Source of the DNA: Stramenopiles sp. TOSAG23-2
Taxonomy: Eukaryota; Sar
Assembly: GCA_900128395.1 (NCBI GenBank)
Contig: LT649335.1
Span: forward strand, 1-36,677
Length of the DNA: 36,677 nucleotides
Direction: 5' to 3'
Position numbers and translations under genes: made by a program. Below the pieces are notes generated by a model that saw only the letters and a list, made by a program, of their open reading frames with translations, was not told where the DNA came from and did not search any database. Positions 18,851-29,137 of this stretch are shown piece by piece; position 1 is the first letter of the stretch; every line of letters starts with the position of its first letter.

Positions 18851-19418
18851 TACAACAATATAACAACAAAACAAATGGGCAAACTGGCAAAAGTATACTA
18901 CCAGGTACATTTTTTATTAGTCTATACCGCTGGTGCACCAACAACCATCAGTATAATACAAAAAAATGAATAATATAATAATTTCAATAATGATGATGAT
19001 GAATAATAATAAATAAAGTACAATAAGCCATAATAATAAATAATTAAATGTGTGTACAATCAATGAAGGATGCACACGCACCACCTACATCGCCTGCCAC
19101 GCTTTACAAAACACAAAACACATTTATTAGATACCTGCATATTTATCTTGCAACATCTGTTGAATCATCTGTTGAACAATTTCCATTCGCTATTGTTTTT
19201 TTTGCCAACTGTTGAAAAATATCAGAGAGGTGAAAAAGTTTTTATTCGTGAAAAAACACAGGCAGAGGTTTAGGATATACATACGAAGGATTCTTGCTAC
19301 TGATTTAAGCAGAACAATAGCGGCATTTTAGATATACCGCGATAAGAACTGCACAAGCGATTCAAATTAGCATTTCTTTGCATCGTTTCATAAAGTTATT
19401 GGGCTAATATTGTATTTT
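18851..19418. other. Divergent intergenic remainder, no gene seen
   Basis: AT-rich sequence with ATG/ATA-type microsatellite stretches near 18970-19040. An ORF of 67 codons at 19070-19273 has no recognisable feature and I do not call it. Confidence 0.45.
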
Positions 19419-19513
19419 AAGTGTTACGAAATATTCATAGTACCAGCAACATAACGTAATATTATTTAAGTGGTACGAAATATACATAGTGCAAGCCAGC
19501 AACATAACGTAAT
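19419..19513. repeat. Two-copy ~50-bp tandem repeat at the start of the secreted-protein gene
   Basis: The block aagtgttacgaaatattcat through cagcaacataacgtaat (19419-19460) recurs with small changes at 19468-19513. The second copy ends seven bases before the ATG at 19520, so it probably covers the transcription start and 5' UTR. Confidence 0.75.
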
Positions 19514-19519
19514 AAGAAG

Positions 19520-22500
19520 ATGCGTATAATGATTTGGGTGTTTTTATTATTGTTTCTCAGCAACACATACGCCACGGAATGGGATTGTACAGGCACGTCA
19601 AACACTGGGACATTTCAACGTAGTACAGGTTGTACTATTTCTGGTACTTCTACTACTAACGGCGGTGGTGTGGTTGTTACAAATACGTTAGAAATTGTTG
19701 GTACGGTGGAGGATATGAATAATTTAATTGTTATTACCGCTCCAAGTAAGCAACGCCATTTTTATATAAATGGTGTGAACGATAAGTTGGTATTGCGTTA
19801 CCTGAAATTGATAGGTGGGGATGTTAGTAGTAATAGTGATAATAATGAAGGTGGATCAATATGTATTGATACAAGTGGTACATTACTCCTTTACTCGTCC
19901 ATCATTGCTAATAATCAAGCTGGTTGGGGTGGTGGGATATATGCAAAGGGTGATTCAAGTTTTTATTATTCAAGTAAAAAGACGAATGTAAGAATAAATC
20001 AAAGTATTATTGCTAGAAATAAAGCAGATGACAGTGCTGGACTTTATATATCTGATAGTAATTGTGTACTAGTACGTACAGAAATTAGTAGCAACATAGC
20101 ATCAAAACAAAGTGGAGGCCTGTCACTTGCAGCTACTTATAATACTGGTGGTCAAAGTACTATGACTGTTGATATACGCGAGACAACTTTTACAGCAAAT
20201 AATGGTAATAATCAACAAGGAAATGAAATATATACCTATGGCATGCCAACCATCTCCATCGTCAATACACTGTTTAACCAACCAGTTGATAGTAATAATA
20301 ATTTTTTTGAAGATGGTGAGAGTCCTTTGTACGCAACATGGAACACATGTGCAAATAACGTATGCACGGACACACCATTCACTGGCACATGCATTGCCGT
20401 AAATAATGCAAATACTAAATATGGTGTGTTATGTCACTATAACAACAATTATATCAATAAATGTTCTCCAGGTACATCATTAATATTAGATGGTGCACAA
20501 ACGGGTTGTAACCCATGCAATGCTGGAACATACGAAGATGAATCAGGCCAAGGAACGTGCAAGAATTGTAATCCCGGGAAATTTGCAACGGAAAAAGGCC
20601 AGTCGACATGTGCCAAATGCGGCGAAGGAACAAAAAGCTCTGTAGGAAGTGCAAATTGCACTGCATGTCCTCGAAATACATACACGACTGACCAGATAAA
20701 TTGTTTATCTTGCCCGGTAGGCAAAGTTTCACCACTTGGGTCAGCAATTTGCTATGATTTAGATAGTATGCTACAAAATGTACAATCGTTAAGTGCACAA
20801 CAAGGTGGCATCATCAAAGCCGTTGCATTATCGAACGCAAAATCCAACGAAGTGAAGGAAAAAGCAAATGGTTTGGTGGCGAAGTTGTCACTGGATTGGG
20901 CAACTCAGGATGTTATTAACGAAGCACAGCGATTACGCAATCAACTATCATCGTTACCAGAATACAATGTGAAACATCACTGCGAGCAAGAAAAAAAACG
21001 TCTGGCTTATGGTGTGTTGAGAACAGGTGTAATAGTACCAACAAATGCAGAAATTGATGATAAATACTGTTTAAATGAAAACCGTGACCGTTTAATTAGT
21101 TCATTTTGTAATTTTCGTCCACGATTTATTAAATTACTACAAGAAAAATTGTACCCAAGGTTAGCATCCATCCCAAAATACACAGGTCGTGATTTATGGC
21201 CAAATATATGCTGCAGGAAAGATAATTTTCAACATCTAAAGACGTGCAACGACCCCTCAGGAAAAGTTCCACGTAGTCACATTGTACCGTTTGCATTGGC
21301 ACAAGGTGGTAATATAACGGTAGACAATTTATATGGTGAAATAGTTGATATCTTAAAATTGAAGGGATACTTGCAACAAGGTATGAGCAAAGCAGTAGAG
21401 GGTATAAAAGATGGTGATAAATTAAAACAAAAAGTAAACAATTTATTCGAAACAACGTTGCTATGTGGTCCACGTGAATTTGGTTTGCCAACAAATGAAG
21501 CAATTCGATTGTGTGAGCTATTTTATCCATATGAACATATGTTAGCAACATATTACAATGAAGTAAATGCATTATTAGAACCGTTGCAGCGTAGAAGGAG
21601 AAGAATGCTAGGAGTATGGTCAGGTATAACAAACTTAATGAGTCGTGCAAGTGCATTTGTGTTTGGTGGTGGTGATGAAGCAGATGATAATGACCAAGCT
21701 GATATGATACGAAAATTACAAGATGAAATGGAGATGTTGAAAAAGAAAGATGCAATATCACACAATAAAATTATGCATTTAGAAAAGAAAGATGCAGTAT
21801 TAGAAAAGAAAGATGCAATATCACGTAATGAAATCCAAGTTTTGAAACAGAAAGATGCAATATTAGAGAAGAAAGATGCAATATCGCGCCAAAAATTTCA
21901 ACGTCTGGAAAAGAAAGATGCAAAATCACATAATGAGATTCAAGATTTGAAACAGAAAGATGCTATCTTACAGTTCCAATCAAACAAAACAAACACCTTT
22001 CTAGCCATCTTAAAACGCAATGGTGTTCCAAAACGCCGATTAGGGAGTGTTGATGCGCTATGCCCATTTGTTACCATGAGCGACGTATCTGAGTATGAAA
22101 AAGATATTGATACCTTTTGCACGGGGTATGCACATATTGATTTAAATCATCCAGGGACAGTAATCAACTTAGCAATCATGACGCCATGGGATATACCACC
22201 AGAGATGATTCCAGAATTAAGAGAAAAAGCCCGCTATGAAATTTCAGACGACTGCCCAACACCAATGTTTACCGCAAACGATATTTCGCTACAAAATATT
22301 GACGGTACAGATTTGTTTGTTGTACAATTGGATGCTACCTCAACCAATGGATACTTAAGAAAAGAATTACCACAGTGCGGTGCAGCAAACAATATAGCAC
22401 TCAGACCACATATACCAAAGACAACCATTGATGTGAAAATATGGCGCGACCATGAAGATTGCTGCAAAGATACAAAAGATTACAAAGTATGCAAAGCAAT

Positions 22501-22708
22501 TAAATGTTTGCCTACCGATGGCCCAAATGGTATTGAACCTGTAAAGGATGCATGGACAAAGCAACAAGTAGGTTATCATTATAAGGTGATTGGTACCACC
22601 TATACAGCAACCTGTGATAACAAACCAAATAGCAAACCATGTGGTAGTAATGCTAGAAGAAGAAGCTTACTTCAACTGGAATATGGAAATAGTGGGGATA
22701 GGTTGTAA
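19520..22708 (+). CDS. Secreted beta-helix / GCC2_GCC3 Cys-rich protein with KDA heptads
   Basis: 1062 residues. A signal peptide (MRIMIWVFLLLFLSNTYA) is followed by right-handed beta-helix repeats at ~25-250, with turns such as GGSICIDTSGTLLLYSSIIA and WGGGIYAKG. Residues ~314-414 are ephrin-receptor-like GCC2/GCC3 repeats with regular CxxC pairs (GCNPCNAGTYEDESGQGTC, CKNCNPGKFATEKGQSTC). A Cys-bearing helical domain covers ~415-690. Near 691 is a basic RRRRRMLG site, then eleven 7-residue units based on KKDAISR / NEIQVLK / QKDAILE (~740-817). A C-terminal globular domain with ~12 Cys follows, bounded by PKRRLG and NARRRSLL. No membrane anchor is visible, so it is probably an extracellular matrix, coat or adhesion protein processed at the basic sites. 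Function is inference; the domain types are seen directly. Confidence 0.88.
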   Translation: MRIMIWVFLLLFLSNTYATEWDCTGTSNTGTFQRSTGCTISGTSTTNGGGVVVTNTLEIVGTVEDMNNLIVITAPSKQRHFYINGVNDKLVLRYLKLIGGDVSSNSDNNEGGSICIDTSGTLLLYSSIIANNQAGWGGGIYAKGDSSFYYSSKKTNVRINQSIIARNKADDSAGLYISDSNCVLVRTEISSNIASKQSGGLSLAATYNTGGQSTMTVDIRETTFTANNGNNQQGNEIYTYGMPTISIVNTLFNQPVDSNNNFFEDGESPLYATWNTCANNVCTDTPFTGTCIAVNNANTKYGVLCHYNNNYINKCSPGTSLILDGAQTGCNPCNAGTYEDESGQGTCKNCNPGKFATEKGQSTCAKCGEGTKSSVGSANCTACPRNTYTTDQINCLSCPVGKVSPLGSAICYDLDSMLQNVQSLSAQQGGIIKAVALSNAKSNEVKEKANGLVAKLSLDWATQDVINEAQRLRNQLSSLPEYNVKHHCEQEKKRLAYGVLRTGVIVPTNAEIDDKYCLNENRDRLISSFCNFRPRFIKLLQEKLYPRLASIPKYTGRDLWPNICCRKDNFQHLKTCNDPSGKVPRSHIVPFALAQGGNITVDNLYGEIVDILKLKGYLQQGMSKAVEGIKDGDKLKQKVNNLFETTLLCGPREFGLPTNEAIRLCELFYPYEHMLATYYNEVNALLEPLQRRRRRMLGVWSGITNLMSRASAFVFGGGDEADDNDQADMIRKLQDEMEMLKKKDAISHNKIMHLEKKDAVLEKKDAISRNEIQVLKQKDAILEKKDAISRQKFQRLEKKDAKSHNEIQDLKQKDAILQFQSNKTNTFLAILKRNGVPKRRLGSVDALCPFVTMSDVSEYEKDIDTFCTGYAHIDLNHPGTVINLAIMTPWDIPPEMIPELREKARYEISDDCPTPMFTANDISLQNIDGTDLFVVQLDATSTNGYLRKELPQCGAANNIALRPHIPKTTIDVKIWRDHEDCCKDTKDYKVCKAIKCLPTDGPNGIEPVKDAWTKQQVGYHYKVIGTTYTATCDNKPNSKPCGSNARRRSLLQLEYGNSGDRL

Positions 22709-22831
22709 AATTGGATAAATATAATATTTCATTTTAGCTTGTTTTTACACAATCTAAATCTAAAAAATCAAACCCGGTGTGTTGTTTTAAGGGTATTAAA
22801 ATTAATAAGGTAAGAATAGCATATTAGTATG
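22709..22831. terminator. Probable 3' end region of the secreted-protein gene
   Basis: The stop is followed within 20 bases by ataaatataat and a T-rich stretch, consistent with a cleavage/polyadenylation region. No mapped transcript end supports this, so it is positional inference. Confidence 0.3.
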
Positions 22832-23051
22832 ATTAAAATCATGAAAACAAATATCAATGTTTACCTTAAGTTATGATATATCACGGAAGAACTGATTGAC
22901 CGGAAAAGCATCGAAAGAGCGTCTAGCTAACGCGTACGTACATTAAAATCATGAAAACAAATATCAATGTTTACCTTAAGTTATGATATATCACGGAAGA
23001 ACTGATTGACCGGAAAAGCATCGAAAGAGCGTCTAGCTAACGCGTACGTAC
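22832..23051. repeat. Perfect tandem duplication, 2 x 110 bp
   Basis: 22832-22941 and 22942-23051 are identical (begin attaaaatcatg, end cgcgtacgtac). The unit is less AT-rich than its surroundings and includes the palindromic word gtacgtac. It lies between the convergent 3' ends of the secreted-protein gene and COQ8, about 110 bp from the COQ8 stop. Confidence 0.95.
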
Positions 23052-23164
23052 AATAAAAAAATGGTATATACTTTAAAATCTTTTATCTTTCATACATCAT
23101 ACTTAATAACAATTGCTTACTCTGCCATATCTTCTACGTAAAAGTTAGTATCATAACAAATATT

Positions 23165-25054
23165 TTATTGATCCACCACAACCATCTCCTCCTCCTCCTC
23201 TAAGCCTACCGTCCAATCATAATTATCCCATACTTCCTCTAACATAGCATATGCTGGAATTTTACTTTTTAACTTGATACATGCTAAAAATGCACCAGAT
23301 AATTTTCGATGTAATGCATATGTTTCCTTTGGCGGTGGCTGTAGCCGATCACGACCAATCGTTGGTAAATGACCAGTTACACGTGATGTTAAACCTTCCG
23401 TTTGACCAAATTGAAAATGATTACCATCTACAATATTATTATCTTTACAAAATGGCTCACCAACTACCATTCCAGCAGCAACATGTGCTTCAATCATTTC
23501 ATCACTTTCCTTTCCACTTAAAAATCCAGCATTAATTGACGCATCAATAAACATATTTTCATCTTTAATTGCAGCACCCCATACCATTCTCAAATATTCA
23601 TTTACGAAACGTTTTGGAAATGAACGCGCAGCACCAAAATCAATTAAATAACAAATATTTTCCTCCTCATCATATAAAAAATTAGACCAATTTGGATCAG
23701 TTTGCATATAATTCCAAGTAAATAATTCTGTCAACGTTAATCGCAATAATCCTCGACCAACATTGTCTCGCGTGATTTGATCCATGGAACTTACTTGGTC
23801 GATAGGAACACCAGGGACAAATTCAGTCGTCAAGACTTTTCTTCCACTTAATTCTGGATATACATTCGGTACTACAAATTGTACACGTTCTTGCGGTTGA
23901 TTTTTTTTATAATTATTATCATCAATCATCGATAAAATTGGATCCTTTTCAATTAAATCTTTGTATATTTGCTGGCATTCTATTTCATATGTATAATCAC
24001 ATTCTAATTTTAATTCTTTCCTTGCAACGTCCATAGCTTTATCAATGTATAAACCTTTTGGAACCAAATTTGTCAATCGGACAACGCGCATTAAATTGTT
24101 CACATCGCTATCAATACTATCTGCAACTCCTGGATATTGCACCTTCACCGCAACTTCATTTGTACGTCGCATGATACCATCTTGTTCAAATAATTCTTCC
24201 ATATAACTATCATTTAAACGGCCATAATGTACTTGTCCTAATGATGCAGCAGCAATTGGTATTTCTTCAAAATGTGAAAATTTACTATTATTATTATTAT
24301 TATTATCTGTATCCTCTAAAGAATCATTTTCGGTTGTTGCTTTTGATACAATCCATTTATCTCCAAGTTCTTCATTCAATACTCCTTTTAATTGATTTAT
24401 TGGCATACGATCGGCACCTTCACGTACACGTTCTAATGCTTTTGTAAATTCAGGTGGGAAAATATTTTCATCTTGAATACTAAGCATTTGCCCTAGTTTC
24501 AACGCAGCACCACGCATACGGCATAATGTTGATGCTAATATTTCAACATTTTGTTCAGATTTTGCAGAACCTGATGTTATCGTCCCAAGTGCTAATCTAG
24601 CAGCTAACGTACCAAAACCAAATACACGTGATAATTGTGTTGATGGAATTTTTGAATCAGATAAATTTGGATTGTGTAATGTTTTGTCTTGATATTGACG
24701 ACGATATGTTCGAGTTATTTTCTGTTCTTTTATTATATTATCATTATTTTTCAAATTGGAATCATCATCGTGTATTTTATCATGCTTTTGTGTGTTATTA
24801 TTTCTCATATTGATATTATCACGTTGTTTCTCGTATTTTTGATCATAATTATTCATATCAATATTGATATTATTATTACCATTATTATTATTTGTTACAT
24901 TATCATTAATATTACTTATTATTTTCTCCATGTTTGGTACCCACGTAAATCGTGGATCTTGTTTTGTTAATTTTGTAAATTCTTTTAATACCAACGATGC
25001 ACTCCGTATCAACCTAGGGACATCTTGCCCATTGATTGTTGGCGGTGGCTTCAT
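23165..25054 (-). CDS. COQ8: COQ8/ABC1 (UbiB-family) atypical kinase of coenzyme Q synthesis
   Basis: 629 residues. All UbiB-family signatures are present: [19 protein letters not shown] with the KxGQ motif at 186-189, the Ala-rich nucleotide loop AAASLGQVH at 268-276 in place of a P-loop, [10 protein letters not shown] with the Lys at 304, the ECDY segment at 351-354, [12 protein letters not shown] with the catalytic Asp at 453, and [10 protein letters not shown] with the metal Asp at 472. The C-terminal [29 protein letters not shown] matches COQ8A/ADCK3 and Coq8p. Known members act at the matrix face of the mitochondrial inner membrane as ATPases supporting the ubiquinone synthesis complex. 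An Asn-rich insert at ~45-110 and a second at 250-257 are lineage features. The segment at 23453-23530 has an exact antisense copy in the phosphotransferase gene at 16808-16885. Confidence 0.95.
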   Translation of the reverse strand: MKPPPTINGQDVPRLIRSASLVLKEFTKLTKQDPRFTWVPNMEKIISNINDNVTNNNNGNNNINIDMNNYDQKYEKQRDNINMRNNNTQKHDKIHDDDSNLKNNDNIIKEQKITRTYRRQYQDKTLHNPNLSDSKIPSTQLSRVFGFGTLAARLALGTITSGSAKSEQNVEILASTLCRMRGAALKLGQMLSIQDENIFPPEFTKALERVREGADRMPINQLKGVLNEELGDKWIVSKATTENDSLEDTDNNNNNNSKFSHFEEIPIAAASLGQVHYGRLNDSYMEELFEQDGIMRRTNEVAVKVQYPGVADSIDSDVNNLMRVVRLTNLVPKGLYIDKAMDVARKELKLECDYTYEIECQQIYKDLIEKDPILSMIDDNNYKKNQPQERVQFVVPNVYPELSGRKVLTTEFVPGVPIDQVSSMDQITRDNVGRGLLRLTLTELFTWNYMQTDPNWSNFLYDEEENICYLIDFGAARSFPKRFVNEYLRMVWGAAIKDENMFIDASINAGFLSGKESDEMIEAHVAAGMVVGEPFCKDNNIVDGNHFQFGQTEGLTSRVTGHLPTIGRDRLQPPPKETYALHRKLSGAFLACIKLKSKIPAYAMLEEVWDNYDWTVGLEEEEEMVVVDQ

Positions 25055-25090
25055 ATTTTATTAATTCTTGTTTATATATATATATATATA

Positions 25091-25302
25091 ACGTTCTTGA
25101 TTTTTATTCTATCCTACTATTATATATACAATGTACATTCTTTTGTTTCATTTGTTTCAACAATTTCTTTTCTTTTTTTGTATATATATATATATATATA
25201 ACGTTCTTGATTTTTATTCTATCCTACTATTATATATACAATGTACATTCTTTTGTTTCATTTGTTTCAACAATTTCTTTTCTTTTTTTGTATATATATA
25301 TA
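25091..25302. repeat. Two-copy tandem duplication, 110-bp period, in a divergent promoter
   Basis: 25091-25200 and 25201-25302 match base for base apart from the shorter (TA)n at the end of the second copy; both begin acgttcttga. A third partial gttcttg follows at 25303. The first copy lies about 40 bp upstream of the COQ8 start, so both copies are in its promoter, which is divergent to the Sfi1-like gene. Confidence 0.92.
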
Positions 25303-25937
25303 GTTCTTGTTTGATCGAAGAATAAAATACGCTTTTTTAAGTGTTATTATTTGTTTGGTGTATTTGGTTTAAGTGAAATCAATAATCAATGAGTATTTTG
25401 ATATTCTAACTTACCTTTCAAGTATAAGTTATTGGTTCTTTCATAGCGTAAAATCGAGGCCATTGATCTACTAGGTATATACCATTACCATATAGCATAG
25501 CATACATATACCATCATACTATACCATTGTAAATATTTGATACATATATATATAGTAATTATATTTAGTATAAGAGAAGTACGAAATGCACGAGACATAA
25601 ACACAGTAAACACACCACTAGAACAACACAAGAAAAAAAATGATGAACGATGAACGCGAAAAAAAAAAACAACCCCACAAGAAATCCGTTTGCCAAAACA
25701 AGAAGAAGTGCCAATTTATTAATTAATATTTTAATAAAAAAAAAGATTTGTTTAGCTATACACTCAATACATGACATATCGCACCAATTGTTGTTCGTAT
25801 ACTAATTGTTAATTTATATATAAATAGTCTTACAATATTATTGTAATAAATAATATTAAGTATTATTGTTGAACATATATATATATATATATATATATAA
25901 ATAGTTAGAATTTATCATATTATATATATATATAAAT
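25303..25937. promoter_or_regulatory. Divergent spacer with a (TA)n tract just before the Sfi1-like start
   Basis: No gene is seen. An inverted relative of the GST-promoter repeat (cctttcaagtataagttattgg) lies at about 25411-25435. A/T-homopolymer stretches occur near 25630-25745. Long (TA)n runs at about 25874-25899 and 25921-25934 end right at the ATG at 25938. Similar TA runs adjoin the starts at 7200 and 25054, so they may be core promoter or 5' UTR features. Confidence 0.4.
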
Positions 25938-28502
25938 ATGTCCAAACCACCATCTGCAACATTATCATATAATACACCATGGCCACCACAAAATGATTTA
26001 GTAGAGGAACGAATACAAGAAAAAATGATGCAAATCAAAATGGGTAATGCAAAGACTGAACTTAGATTTTTAGAACGTGAACTAGAACGTTTACAAGATA
26101 TGGGATTAGATGATATATCAAAATATGCTGGTAAACGTTTTTTTGACCCAAGAGCTGTATTAAAAGGTAGTAATAATAAAATGAAAAAAATGAAAAGAAG
26201 AAAGAAACGACGTGGTGGTGGTGGTGGGGAAGATGGAGATGTATTACCCGGAATAAAATCACCATTACGTAGTCCTTCGGGAGCTGCGCGTATGTTAGGC
26301 GCTGCAGAAAGTGAATGGCATCGACGTTTAAGAGTACAAAAAGAAAAGGAAGCAAATGAACGTCAATTAATGGCACGTGCAGATGCAGAAGGTAGACAAT
26401 TTAATGTATATTTATTAGAACAAGATAAAATTAAGGATGAGCAAAAATTTGTATATTATGCTGGTAAATTTGGTCCATTAGATGGATTAACGTATGTATC
26501 ATCTACACGTCCAGGAAGATTATATGAATCTATATTAAGTGATGCATGTCGAGTTGTACAGAAATGGTGGCGTGATATTGGCCCACAGCGCATGTTGCGA
26601 AAACAAGAAGCGGCAAATTTCATGCAAAAATTATACCGGGGAAGAAAAGGACGTGAGACGTTTGTAAATGAACAAAAAGTAAAAAAAAGCTTAAAAAAAC
26701 TATTTAATCGTGTAGCATCCGCTGCTATGGAACAATGGCGATATCAAGTACGAACACGAAAAGGAACAAGACGATTATTACGTAATCGTTTAATGGGTGC
26801 AAAATCTGAAACGTTTGAAGCGTGGTCGGGTTTAGTAAAAGAAATTGTAAAACATCGTAATGAAAATATAGCACCTGCATTAAAACGTATTAAATTAAGA
26901 AGAACCAATGCAGCATGGTTGAAATGGATAGAATTGCATGAGCAAAATTTACAGATAAAACGTTTAATGCGTCGTAGTTTTAGTGGTGTTAAGCAATATT
27001 TTTTTGAATTGTGGTGTGATCGCGTAGAGGAAATAGTGGAAGAGAAAGCTAGGACATTTGCAATGCGAACTGATAAAGCTACTTTGATACAAAAAACATG
27101 GCGTGGACAACATGATCGAAATCATAAAGTACGTATTAAACAATATAAACGCAATAATTATGTAAACGAGGAACGAAGAGATTTAAATAGACGCCAAGTA
27201 CGCCATAATCATGTAACAACACAAAATGAAGAAGTGTTGAGATTAAAACGGGAACAAGAATATGTAGATAAATATGTAAAAGAGGAAGCGAAAAATTTTA
27301 ATAAAATGATTAAAACTAGAAGATGGAAAAAACATTTTGCAAAGAATATGAAAAATTACAACGAAAATAAAGAACGTGAAAAATGGTTACATGATGCTCA
27401 TATTGAAGCGATTATAGAGTTTCGTGAAACGGATCCACCATTTACGGAATGTCCAAAATGTTTAATGTCGTTTGTTTCTGATACGTTATTTCGTTCCCAT
27501 GTTTGTGAACATGGTAATAATGCTACGGTAGAAAGTAATATATTAATAAAGAAATCGAGTTTATGGGAACCATATCATAAAGAATTAATTGAAGATGAAA
27601 TTGAACGAAGAAATAGTTCAAGAGGAAAACGTTGGATGAAACGATTACGAAAATCTTTTTCAATCAGCGGTGATAAGAAAAAGCGAAGAAGTATGGAACA
27701 TGATACTGGGTTTATGATTCGTGGAAATACAAATGCAAGTATTATACAATTTGCAGATGATGATGAGGAGGATGATGTTAGCAGTACTATTCATACAACT
27801 GAACATAATGTTGATTTTCCATTAACTATTAAACGCTTAGAAGATGAAATTCAAACACAAAAAGACGAAATGAAAACCATTTTAACAAAACATAATAGGG
27901 AAATAACAATGATGAAAACTCAATTACGATCATCACATCAAGATAAAATCAAAGCAGAGGAAAGTGCAAAGGAATCAAAGAAATTAATGGAAAAATTATT
28001 ACGACAAGTAAAAGAATTAGAGAATGAAAATAGTCGTTTAGGTGGTAAAGTTCCAAAATTTGATATTGAAAAAGAAATTGAGGATGAAGTTGCAGCGAAA
28101 CAACGACAATCACTTTTGGAAAGTGAATCGGATGATGAAACCAAACGTGATCTTCAAAGAGCATTATATCAAAAATCTAAATCTACGATTGGATCACATC
28201 TTGGAAAATCAAATTTAAAACCAAAGCAACGAAACATTATGAATTCAAAATCAAAAAAATCCAAACCAAGTGCAAGGGGTAATATTGTGAATATCCAAAA
28301 GATCCAACGTCCATTAACACCTGTTGATAGGGAGACTATGACTTATGCAGCTACAGAAATACAGAAAGTTGCAAGAGGATGGAATATTCGTAAAAAACCT
28401 ATATTGCAATGGGGTGATTTTTCAAGTGATAGTGGTTCTGTAGAACAATTGAATGTATCTGATTTGAATAGCACAAAGAAGGAATTGTTGCCAGTGACGT
28501 GA
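25938..28502 (+). CDS. Sfi1-like / IQ-repeat protein with a C2HC zinc finger; candidate centrin-binding basal-body protein
   Basis: 854 residues. Helical IQ-type units occur at ~203-245 (CRVVQKWW; AANFMQKLYRGRKGRE), 380-400 (KATLIQKTWRGQHDR) and 803-822 (AATEIQKVARGWNIRKK). Between the first two, residues ~250-365 hold spaced aromatic repeats (AAMEQWRYQV, TFEAWSGLV, AAWLKWIEL, FFELWCDRV) of the Sfi1 type that binds centrin. Residues ~504-524 form a CPKC...HVC-type zinc finger (ECPKCLMSFVSDTLFRSHVCEH). A coiled coil covers ~660-720. The N-terminus has a KMKKMKRRKKRRGGGGG basic/Gly tract. It has no targeting signal or membrane span. Known Sfi1/IQ proteins are structural parts of centrosomes and basal bodies, which I infer here. 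Confidence 0.85.
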   Translation: MSKPPSATLSYNTPWPPQNDLVEERIQEKMMQIKMGNAKTELRFLERELERLQDMGLDDISKYAGKRFFDPRAVLKGSNNKMKKMKRRKKRRGGGGGEDGDVLPGIKSPLRSPSGAARMLGAAESEWHRRLRVQKEKEANERQLMARADAEGRQFNVYLLEQDKIKDEQKFVYYAGKFGPLDGLTYVSSTRPGRLYESILSDACRVVQKWWRDIGPQRMLRKQEAANFMQKLYRGRKGRETFVNEQKVKKSLKKLFNRVASAAMEQWRYQVRTRKGTRRLLRNRLMGAKSETFEAWSGLVKEIVKHRNENIAPALKRIKLRRTNAAWLKWIELHEQNLQIKRLMRRSFSGVKQYFFELWCDRVEEIVEEKARTFAMRTDKATLIQKTWRGQHDRNHKVRIKQYKRNNYVNEERRDLNRRQVRHNHVTTQNEEVLRLKREQEYVDKYVKEEAKNFNKMIKTRRWKKHFAKNMKNYNENKEREKWLHDAHIEAIIEFRETDPPFTECPKCLMSFVSDTLFRSHVCEHGNNATVESNILIKKSSLWEPYHKELIEDEIERRNSSRGKRWMKRLRKSFSISGDKKKRRSMEHDTGFMIRGNTNASIIQFADDDEEDDVSSTIHTTEHNVDFPLTIKRLEDEIQTQKDEMKTILTKHNREITMMKTQLRSSHQDKIKAEESAKESKKLMEKLLRQVKELENENSRLGGKVPKFDIEKEIEDEVAAKQRQSLLESESDDETKRDLQRALYQKSKSTIGSHLGKSNLKPKQRNIMNSKSKKSKPSARGNIVNIQKIQRPLTPVDRETMTYAATEIQKVARGWNIRKKPILQWGDFSSDSGSVEQLNVSDLNSTKKELLPVT

Positions 28503-28786
28503 AAGAGGTGTGTGTGAACTGCTCGTTGTGATTATGCATATATATGTTTTGTCAATTGGAAGTTTTAGTCCTCTGAAGAGTGTTCTGAGAAATGTGTGTG
28601 TATGTGAGAGTGCATTTTTAAAAACACACCACGCTACGAAAATTTTAACCTAATCTTATAATTATATGATCTGATGTGGAGTTGCAACGCAAATCTCTTC
28701 TTTTATTTTACAAACTCGTAAAAAATTACGGCGAAAAATTTGTGCTTAATATCACTGGCACATATCATGAATTTCGTTGTCTTGCT

Positions 28787-29137
28787 CTAAAAACCGTAAT
28801 TAGATTTATTACCATAGAGACCTCTTGTTTGAATGGAAACAGCCCATTCACCCGCTTTTGCGACTGATCGTTTCTGCCCTAGTTTCCCTACAGTCGTTGC
28901 TGAATGTTCCTTGGTCGGGTGATAAAACGCGCTCATAACTGTACCATTCCACAGTCCCCATGTCCCATCCAGTTCAGAGAGATAAATACAGCCTTGCTCC
29001 GGTTGCTGTACAACAATAGATGTTGAATTCCTTAGCGAATCCAACCATGCTGCTGCAGTTTTTCCAGTTTCAGACGCGAGTTTCGCTGCAAGTTGTTCCA
29101 ATAATGGAATTGCAATTCCTTTGATCATTTTAGCCAT
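28787..29137 (-). CDS. Small unknown protein, 116 aa, with unusual base composition
   Basis: A 116-codon ORF with ATG at 29137 and TAG at 28787. Unlike its neighbours it lacks Asn/Lys runs, and its codons use more G and C (clearly the least AT-rich coding stretch around). The protein has an Ala-rich helical start (MAKMIKGIAIPLLEQLAAKL) and then a compact, beta-looking part with three Trp and several Gly (GCIYLSELDGTWGLWNG, AGEWAVSIQTRGLYG). I do not recognise a family; size and biased codons recall profilin or other abundant small cytosolic proteins, but the sequence does not match profilin. Strong expression or transfer are both possible explanations of the composition. It is convergent with the Sfi1-like gene, 285 bp away. 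Confidence 0.65.
   Translation of the reverse strand: MAKMIKGIAIPLLEQLAAKLASETGKTAAAWLDSLRNSTSIVVQQPEQGCIYLSELDGTWGLWNGTVMSAFYHPTKEHSATTVGKLGQKRSVAKAGEWAVSIQTRGLYGNKSNYGF

Noticed and set aside
19070-19273. 67-codon ORF before the secreted-protein gene
   Set aside because: No domain, low-complexity His/Leu start and position in a promoter; composition does not separate it from chance.
21129-21761. 210-codon antisense ORF in the secreted-protein gene
   Set aside because: Leu/His/Ser-rich translation is a shadow of the sense codons; the sense frame has a signal peptide, Cys repeats and heptads.
23281-23535. Plus-strand ORF inside COQ8 that shares the [10 protein letters not shown] peptide with the phosphotransferase tail
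   Set aside because: It is the antisense strand of a well-supported COQ8 coding region; the shared peptide only reflects the copied 78-bp DNA.
28787-29137. Profilin identity for the small GC-richer gene
   Set aside because: Size is near, but the N-terminal Trp/Tyr actin-site pattern and the closing profilin helix are absent.
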